Assembly (NCBI GenBank): GCA_016292295.1
Contig: JADNEJ010000405.1
Location: 1-9,153, forward strand
Length of the DNA: 9,153 nt
Origin: Candidatus Thiodictyon intracellulare
Lineage (GTDB): Bacteria; Pseudomonadota; Gammaproteobacteria; Chromatiales; Chromatiaceae
Reading direction: 5' to 3'
Positions 4,868 to 9,153 of this stretch are shown piece by piece; positions within the stretch are counted from its first letter, which is position 1; each line of letters starts with the position of its first letter. Position numbers and translations under genes: made by a program. Below the pieces are notes generated by a model, which ran no database searches, was not told the origin of the DNA, and saw only the letters and a program-made list of their open reading frames with translations.

Positions 4868-6837
4868 TGTGCGGTTTTTGCGGGGTCATAGAGCCCGGCG
4901 CGGCGGCGGAGCCCACACTGCGCCAGGCGCTCGAGCGGATGAACCAGACCCTGGTCCACCGCGGGCCGGATGACGGAGGGCTCTGGCTGGATGCCGCGGC
5001 CGGGGTCGGCCTGGGGCACCGCCGCCTGGCCATCCTCGACCTCTCGCCCCTGGGGCACCAGCCCATGGTCTCGACCGACGGGCGCTACGTCCTCGCCTAC
5101 AACGGCGAGATCTACAACTACCAGGCCCTGCGCCGGACGGTCGGCGACGACTACCCCTGGCGTGGTCATTCGGACACCGAGGTCCTGCTCGCCTCGCTGG
5201 GTCTGCGTGGACTGGTGGCGACCCTGGCCGATTGCAACGGCATGTTTGCCTTCGCGCTCTGGGACCGGCAGGCGCGCCGGCTGACCCTGGCCCGTGATCG
5301 TCTGGGTGAGAAGCCGCTCTATTACGGTTGGAATCGCGGGCGCTTCCTGTTCGGCTCCGAGATTAAGGCCATCACCGCCCACCCCGACTGGCAGGGCGAA
5401 CTCAACCGCGACGCCCTTGCCGCCTACCTGCGCCTGGGCTATGTCCCGGCGCCCCATTGCATCTACCGCGGCATCCGCAAGCTCCTCCCCGGGACCTACG
5501 CCACCCTGACACCGGGCCAGGAAGAGCCGCGGGTGCGGACCTACTGGAGCGCCCGCAGCGCGGCCGAGCAGGGGCTCGCTGCACCCTTCAAGGGCTCCGA
5601 GAACGAGGCCGTGGCCGCCCTGGAGCGGCTGCTCATGGACGCGGTGGGCCTGCGGATGCGCGCCGATGTACCGCTCGGGGCCTTCCTGTCCGGGGGCATC
5701 GACTCCAGCACTGTGGTCACCCTGATGCAGGCCCAGTCGCAACGTCCGGTGCGCACCTTCACCATCGGCTTCCATGAGGCGGGCTTCAACGAGGCCGAGG
5801 ACGCCCGGCGGATCGCCGCGCACCTGGGGACCGAGCATACCGAGCTCTATGTCACCGCCGCGGATGGCCTGGCGACCATCCCGAGCCTGGCGCGGCTGTG
5901 GGATGAACCCTTCGCCGACCCCTCCCAGATCCCGACCCTGCTGGTCAGTGAGATGGCCAAGCGGGCGGTGACCGTGTGCCTCTCCGGGGATGGCGGGGAC
6001 GAACTGTTCGGCGGCTATTCCCGATACCTATGGACCCGCGACACCTGGCGGTGGATCGGCTGGGTGCCGCTGGGCCTGCGCCGTGCCCTGGCCGGCGCGG
6101 TCACCAGGTTGAGCCCCCGCGCCTGGAACCGGCTGCTCGCCCCCTTCGCCCGCCTGCTGCCCGGTCCGCTCGCCATCGCCAACCCCGGGGACCGGGTGCA
6201 CAAGGCGATCGACATCCTCACCGGCGACTCACCGCAGGCCCTGTATCTGCGCATGGTCTCTCACTGGAAGGACCCGGCCGCCCTGGTGATCGGTGCCGCC
6301 GAGCCATTGAGCGTCCTCACCGACCCCGCGCGGCGCGCCCGCACCCCGTCCATCACCGAGTCCATGATGTACATGGACAGTGTCCTTTACCTACCGGACG
6401 ACATCCTGGTGAAGCTCGACCGGGCCAGCATGGGGGTCAGCCTGGAATCGCGCGTGCCGCTTCTGGACCATCGGGTCTACGAGCTCGCCTGGTCACTGCC
6501 GCTCGCCTGGAAGGTACGTGGACGGCTCGGCAAGCTGCCGTTGCGCCGCATCCTGGCGCGGCACGTCCCGTCCGTCCTGTTCGAGCGGCCCAAGATGGGC
6601 TTCGGGGTGCCCCTGGCAGACTGGCTGCGCGGGCCGCTGCGCGACTGGGCGGAGGCCCTGCTGGCCGCCGAGCGGCTGGCGCGCGACGGCATCCTGCGCC
6701 CCGAGCCCATCCGCGCCCGCTGGGCGGAACACCTGTCGGGCCGCCACGACTGGTCCTATTACCTGTGGGACCTGCTGATGTTCCAGGCCTGGCTGGATCT
6801 GGCCCGCTCTGGCGGCGCCCTGGGCGCGCTGCCATGA
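4867..6837 (+). CDS. asnB: Asparagine synthase (glutamine-hydrolysing) family amidotransferase
   Basis: This 656-residue two-domain enzyme moves ammonia from glutamine to an adenylated carboxylate. The N-terminal Ntn glutaminase domain begins MCGFCGVI, giving the catalytic Cys as residue 2 after methionine removal. It also has GHRRLAILDLSPLGHQPM (50-67), YNGEIYNY (78-85), HSDTEVLL (101-108) and LARDRLGEKPLYYG (141-154). The synthetase domain has the ATP pyrophosphatase P-loop SGGIDSS (275-281), CLSGDGGDELFGGYSRY (371-387) and KLDRASMGVSLESRVPLLDH (516-535). All catalytic elements are intact. It is coupled by overlap to glycosyltransferases on both sides (TGATG before, ATGA after). AsnB-like proteins embedded in polysaccharide or exosortase loci are often suspected of amidating a sugar acid or another surface component rather than feeding general asparagine supply. 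The sequence cannot separate these roles. Confidence 0.93.
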   Translation: MCGFCGVIEPGAAAEPTLRQALERMNQTLVHRGPDDGGLWLDAAAGVGLGHRRLAILDLSPLGHQPMVSTDGRYVLAYNGEIYNYQALRRTVGDDYPWRGHSDTEVLLASLGLRGLVATLADCNGMFAFALWDRQARRLTLARDRLGEKPLYYGWNRGRFLFGSEIKAITAHPDWQGELNRDALAAYLRLGYVPAPHCIYRGIRKLLPGTYATLTPGQEEPRVRTYWSARSAAEQGLAAPFKGSENEAVAALERLLMDAVGLRMRADVPLGAFLSGGIDSSTVVTLMQAQSQRPVRTFTIGFHEAGFNEAEDARRIAAHLGTEHTELYVTAADGLATIPSLARLWDEPFADPSQIPTLLVSEMAKRAVTVCLSGDGGDELFGGYSRYLWTRDTWRWIGWVPLGLRRALAGAVTRLSPRAWNRLLAPFARLLPGPLAIANPGDRVHKAIDILTGDSPQALYLRMVSHWKDPAALVIGAAEPLSVLTDPARRARTPSITESMMYMDSVLYLPDDILVKLDRASMGVSLESRVPLLDHRVYELAWSLPLAWKVRGRLGKLPLRRILARHVPSVLFERPKMGFGVPLADWLRGPLRDWAEALLAAERLARDGILRPEPIRARWAEHLSGRHDWSYYLWDLLMFQAWLDLARSGGALGALP

Positions 6838-7973
6838 CCGCACCTGACTCCAAGCGGGTCGCCTTCTGTACCACGGTCGACTGGTACTTCTGCCACCACT
6901 ACCTGGCGCTGGCCCGCGCGGTTCGTGATGCGGGTTTCGCGGTCACCGTCATCACCGGGGTGGGCGAGTACGCCGACCTCATCCGCGGCGCCGGGCTCGA
7001 CCTGATTCCGCTCGCGGTCTCCCGCAAGGGAATGAATCCACTGCGGGAAATCAAGAGCATTCTAGCGCTCAAGCATATCCTGCGGCGTCTGCGGCCCGTC
7101 CTACTGCACAACATTGCCCAGAAACCGGTCCTCTACGGTACCCTGGCAGCCCGCCTGGCGAGCGTGCCCGTGGTGGTCAACGGCATCGCCGGGATGGGCC
7201 ATCTCTTCACCTCCGAGTCAGGCCGCGCGCGCGTGCTCCGCCCCCTGGTGGGGCGCGCCTATCGTGCACTGCTCACCGCCCCCAACGTGCGGGTGCTGGT
7301 CCAGAACCCGCACGACCAGCGGCAGCTCCTGCGCCTGACCGGGGTGGAGCCGGTCCTGATCCTAGGCTCCGGGGTGGACCTGACCCGCTTCGTCCCGCGG
7401 CCGGAGCCGCCGGGGCCGCCGGTGGTGGTGCTCGCCTCGCGGATGCTGTGGGACAAGGGCATCGGGGAGTTCGTAGCCGCTGCTCGGCTGCTCAGGGAGC
7501 GGGAAATCCCCGCACGCCTGGTCCTGGTGGGCAAGCCGGACCCCGGCAACCCCGCCTCGGTTAGCGAAGACCAACTCCGTGATTGGGGCCGCGAGGGGAG
7601 CATCGAGTGGTGGGGCTATCGTGCCGACATGCCCGCCGTCATGGCAGCGGCCCAGATCGCCTGTCTGCCGTCTTATTATCGGGAGGGCCTGCCGAAGTTC
7701 CTGATCGAGGCCGCGGCGGCGGGCCTCCCCCTGGTCACCACCGACGCCACCGGTTGCCGCGAGGCGGTGGAGCCGGGGGCGAACGGCCTCCTGGTGCCGC
7801 CCCGGGACCCAGTCGCTCTGGCCGATGCTTTGGAGCTGCTTTTGAGTGACGGGGACCTGCGGCGGCGCTTCGGCGTCCGTTCCCGGGTCCTGGCGGAAGA
7901 GCGCTTCGACGCGACGCGCATCCATGCGGCGACGCTTGCGGTCTATCTGGAACTGCTGAGGATTGCGCGATGA
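6834..7973 (+). CDS. PglA-like family 4 glycosyltransferase, last gene of operon
   Basis: This protein has 379 residues from the ATG at 6834, which overlaps the asnB stop as ATGA. The frame is open far upstream, but that part is only a GC-rich shadow of asnB. It belongs to the GT4 branch that includes PglA and similar undecaprenyl-diphosphate-sugar transferases. Landmarks are FCTTVDWYFCHHYLALARAV (11-30), LLHNIAQKPVLYG (90-102), VNGIAGMGHLF (115-125), VLILGSGVDLTRF (174-186), ASRMLWDKGIGEF (201-213), and the intact E-x7-E motif in REGLPKFLIEAAAAGLPLVT (E284 and E292), then DATGCREAVEPGANGLLV (304-321). It probably attaches an early sugar to the lipid carrier at the cytoplasmic membrane face. 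There is no phosphoglycosyltransferase (PglC/WcaJ type) next to it, although such a gene often follows this type. Decayed sequence begins right after its stop instead. Confidence 0.92.
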   Translation: MTAPDSKRVAFCTTVDWYFCHHYLALARAVRDAGFAVTVITGVGEYADLIRGAGLDLIPLAVSRKGMNPLREIKSILALKHILRRLRPVLLHNIAQKPVLYGTLAARLASVPVVVNGIAGMGHLFTSESGRARVLRPLVGRAYRALLTAPNVRVLVQNPHDQRQLLRLTGVEPVLILGSGVDLTRFVPRPEPPGPPVVVLASRMLWDKGIGEFVAAARLLREREIPARLVLVGKPDPGNPASVSEDQLRDWGREGSIEWWGYRADMPAVMAAAQIACLPSYYREGLPKFLIEAAAAGLPLVTTDATGCREAVEPGANGLLVPPRDPVALADALELLLSDGDLRRRFGVRSRVLAEERFDATRIHAATLAVYLELLRIAR

Positions 7974-8138
7974 GTTCCCTGGCGATCTCTACAAGACCGA
8001 TTTCCACGCCTGAACCCTGGCGGCGGCGTACCTGGTGCGTCGGCATCGCTTCGATGAGTTGAATGCGGATGACCTGGCGGAGGAACTCGACAGCATGAGT
8101 AGGCAGGAGCGCAACGAGGGCCTATGGGACCTCGGCGA
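7970..8138 (+). pseudogene. DUF29 family remnant
   Basis: An ATG at 7970, overlapping the preceding stop as ATGA, would start MSSLA. The DUF29 signature is in the next frame, DLYKTDFHA from 7984, so one base is missing around 7981-7983. A TGA at 8011-8013 then replaces the tryptophan expected in the family pattern (Y-x-T-D-F-x-A-W). The frame continues as TLAAAYLVRRHRFDELNADD and LAEELDSMSRQERNE. Only about 45-50 of the usual ~140-150 residues remain before the match ends, close to the repeat copy at 8139. DUF29 proteins have no firm biochemical function. They are multi-copy in cyanobacteria and purple sulfur bacteria and are often linked to mobile regions. The identification is from memory of the family pattern and is strong; the gene is clearly dead. 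Confidence 0.75.
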
Positions 8139-8161
8139 TGATCATAATCCGGCCGACTTTG
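8139..8161 (+). repeat. Diverged copy A of the terminal repeat
   Basis: TGATCATAATCCGGCCGACT plus TTG matches the left end of the 8236-8340 element (from 8239) at 19 of 23 positions without gaps, in the same orientation. The outermost GCCT bases are not preserved. It sits at the point where the DUF29 similarity stops, so it may mark the end of an older insertion that truncated that gene. Confidence 0.45.
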
Positions 8162-8225
8162 CAACCGCGAGGTCTGGGGTACCGCAATGAAAGCGGCTCT
8201 CATCACGGGTGAACGAGGCGGGTTC

Positions 8226-8350
8226 GGTCCGGCGGGCCTTGATCATAATTCCGCCCACCTTGTTCAGTCCAGGCGTCGTTACTCCCTTGCAAAACATGGA
8301 CATGGGCCGGCCGGTCTTGGGCGGATTTGTGATCAAGGCTGGTCCGGCGG
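8226..8350. mobile_element. MITE-like element (8236-8340) with 10-bp flanking direct repeats
   Basis: GCCTTGATCATAATTCCGCC at the left end (8236-8255) is repeated inverted at the right end, where the reverse complement of 8339-8320 starts GCCTTGATCACAAATCCGCC. The match is 20 of 22 bases over the arms. The decanucleotide GGTCCGGCGG lies immediately outside the left arm (8226-8235) and again in direct orientation outside the right arm (8341-8350), as a target-site duplication would. The interior of about 60 bp encodes nothing recognisable. The same terminal repeat ends the transposase-bearing remnant at the left of the window, so this is best read as a non-autonomous derivative mobilised by that transposase family. 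Alternative readings are a surviving pair of ends of an IS21-like element with multiple internal repeats, or a chromosomal palindromic repeat. Confidence 0.65.
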
Positions 8351-8356
8351 CAGCCC

Positions 8357-8379
8357 GCCCGCGGCTGGCCCCCGCGGGC
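8357..8379. terminator. GC-rich hairpin downstream of the radical SAM remnant
   Basis: GCCCGCGG (8357-8364) pairs perfectly with CCGCGGGC (8372-8379) across a 7-nt loop, giving a very stable 8-bp stem. It lies about 33 bp beyond the stop of the minus-strand pseudogene ending at 8413, so it could have ended that transcript. Neither strand has a following T-run, so it is not a canonical intrinsic terminator. Confidence 0.3.
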
Positions 8380-8412
8380 ACGGCGTACAACGGGAGCTGC
8401 CTGTGCCGCTGA

Positions 8413-8988
8413 TCAGGCCGGCATCCGCTCCATAATCTCTTTGATCCGCGTCCACATATGCGGGAACAGCAGATTCCCCTCGACATCGCCGAGCGGGTGC
8501 ACGGGAAAGCCCGATTGTTGAATGACGTGGAGCAGCTTTGCCATCCCGTTGATGGTTTGCGGGTCGAATTTGTCCTGCCAGGCGGAGTTGTACTCCGGTA
8601 TTACGGTAATGAGACTCGGTTTGACTGCGATCACCAGATTGAGGAAGCCCACGATGTCCGCATCGCCGACATTACAGAAAGCGGCAATGTACTTGAGCTT
8701 GACCGGCTCATGCTCACGGTACTTCAGAATATTGGTGACCACGGTGTCTCACACATCCTTGCCTTTGTAGAACGAGTAAGTTTCTCGCGTTCCCACATCG
8801 ACACTGACCTCGACCACTCCCTTGCCTTCGGCAATCGCGCGCGCCACCCCGATGAGAAACTTGTAGCCGCTGGTCTTGAAATCCTGCGCCACGCCGTAGT
8901 CGATGAACATCAGCGAGGTCTCGTTGAACTCCGGCAGCGCACTGATATCACTATCGCCCCACGTCACTTGGCCTTCAGGGTTGAGATA
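8413..8988 (-). pseudogene. Radical SAM protein remnant with in-frame TGA, N-terminus missing
   Basis: One minus-strand frame from 8988 down to the TGA at 8413-8415 reads as the C-terminal two thirds of a radical SAM protein, interrupted by a single TGA at 8749-8751. Before the stop are YGVAQDFKTSGYKFLIGVAR and VVEVSVDVGTRETYSFYKGK, matching the family's T-N-G-x-x-F strand and its V-S-(I/L)-D-x-G-T-x-E-T-Y strand. After it come TVVTNILKYREHEPVKLKYI, then VGDADIVGFLNLVIAVKPSL and VIPEYNSAW, continuing the same barrel. The frame does not shift at the stop, and a TGG-to-TGA change explains it. The N-terminal CxxxCxxC motif that binds the 4Fe-4S cluster is absent: upstream of 8988 the frame meets stops and unrelated sequence. 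The stretch is visibly less GC-rich than the operon. The family call is confident; the substrate is unknown. The product would be inactive. Confidence 0.7.
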
Positions 8989-9082
8989 TCACTCCTACAG
9001 CATGGTAACAGTTTAGCCTCCCCTGGTTGCCAAATAGCCGTAGCGGGTCGCCCCGATCAGATGGCTGGTGAGGGAAACGGTG

Positions 9083-9095
9083 GGGCTTGAAGCCC
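9083..9095. repeat. Small perfect palindrome GGGCTT-G-AAGCCC
   Basis: A 6-bp inverted repeat with a one-base centre lies directly against the stop of the possible partial gene at 9096-9153. As an RNA hairpin it would need to open at least one pair to form a loop, and no T-run follows. It is recorded as visible structure only. Confidence 0.25.
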
Positions 9096-9153
9096 TTAGC
9101 GCCGCTGGCGGATCACCTCGGCCAGAGACGGCCAGGGCGAGACGGCGCGTTGG
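9096..9153 (-). CDS. Possible C-terminal end of a protein entering from the right edge
   Basis: The minus strand reads QRAVSPWPSLAEVIRQRR and then TAA (9098-9096). The helix-like AEVIRQRR tail ending at a stop, plus the return to GC-rich composition after the AT-richer pseudogene, are compatible with the 3' end of a real gene. With only 18 codons visible this may be chance. No family can be assigned. Between this stop and 8988 no coding sequence is recognisable. Confidence 0.25.
   Translation of the reverse strand, partial: QRAVSPWPSLAEVIRQRR

Noticed and set aside
4837..5838. 333-codon minus-strand open frame opposite asnB
   Set aside because: It is antisense to an intact, motif-rich asparagine synthetase domain, shows no family pattern and is explained by high GC at third positions.
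5976..6833. Long plus-strand open frame running into the PglA-like gene, suggesting a 665-residue protein
   Set aside because: The first 286 residues are an arginine/proline/alanine-rich shadow of asnB in another frame. The real N-terminus is the ATG at 6834, where glycosyltransferase similarity begins.
8749..8751. TGA as a selenocysteine codon
   Set aside because: The protein has already lost its iron-sulfur N-terminus, and the expected residue here is aromatic or hydrophobic, so a nonsense mutation is simpler. A SECIS element was not evident by eye.
8458..9090. 210-codon plus-strand open frame opposite the radical SAM remnant
   Set aside because: The minus strand carries recognisable radical SAM motifs across the same span, while the plus-strand translation resembles nothing. 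It is a shadow.

Overview
The window looks like a surface-polysaccharide locus from a GC-rich Gram-negative bacterium, with mobile-element debris at both ends. Several features together suggest a purple sulfur gammaproteobacterium of the Chromatiaceae type: the base composition, a DUF29 remnant, a DUF6399-like transposase tail and a heptanucleotide tandem repeat. This placement is inference; no rRNA or lineage marker gene is present.

Layout. Positions 1-312 hold the 3' end of a transposase gene, frameshifted and with a (CGGCCCA)n tandem repeat in its tail, followed by what appears to be the right terminal inverted repeat of that element. Two family-2 glycosyltransferase genes follow on the minus strand (2264-1314, then 1145-405), separated by a short AT-rich stretch with nested palindromes. 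A 252-bp divergent intergenic region (2265-2516) carries a candidate minus-strand promoter and a perfect 14-bp tandem repeat. From 2517 to 7973 four plus-strand genes overlap by 1-4 bp at every junction: a GT4 glycosyltransferase, a second GT4, an asparagine synthetase-type amidotransferase (AsnB-like) and a PglA-like GT4. This is almost certainly one translationally coupled operon. From 7970 to the end of the window the DNA is decayed: a DUF29 pseudogene (frameshift, nonsense codon, truncation), a cluster of three copies of the same ~22-bp repeat that also ends the left-hand insertion sequence, and a radical SAM pseudogene on the minus strand with an internal in-frame TGA and no iron-sulfur N-terminus.

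How the genes fit together. The five glycosyltransferases are presumably cytoplasmic-face enzymes that build an oligosaccharide unit on a lipid carrier for O-antigen, capsule or exopolysaccharide. The coupled AsnB-like enzyme probably supplies glutamine-derived ammonia, either to amidate a sugar acid or to make asparagine. No polymerase, flippase or initiating phosphoglycosyltransferase is visible, so the locus must continue elsewhere or be incomplete.

The best hidden signal is a ~105-bp MITE-like element at 8236-8340. It has near-perfect terminal inverted repeats matching the end of the left-hand transposase-bearing element, and is flanked by identical 10-bp direct repeats.
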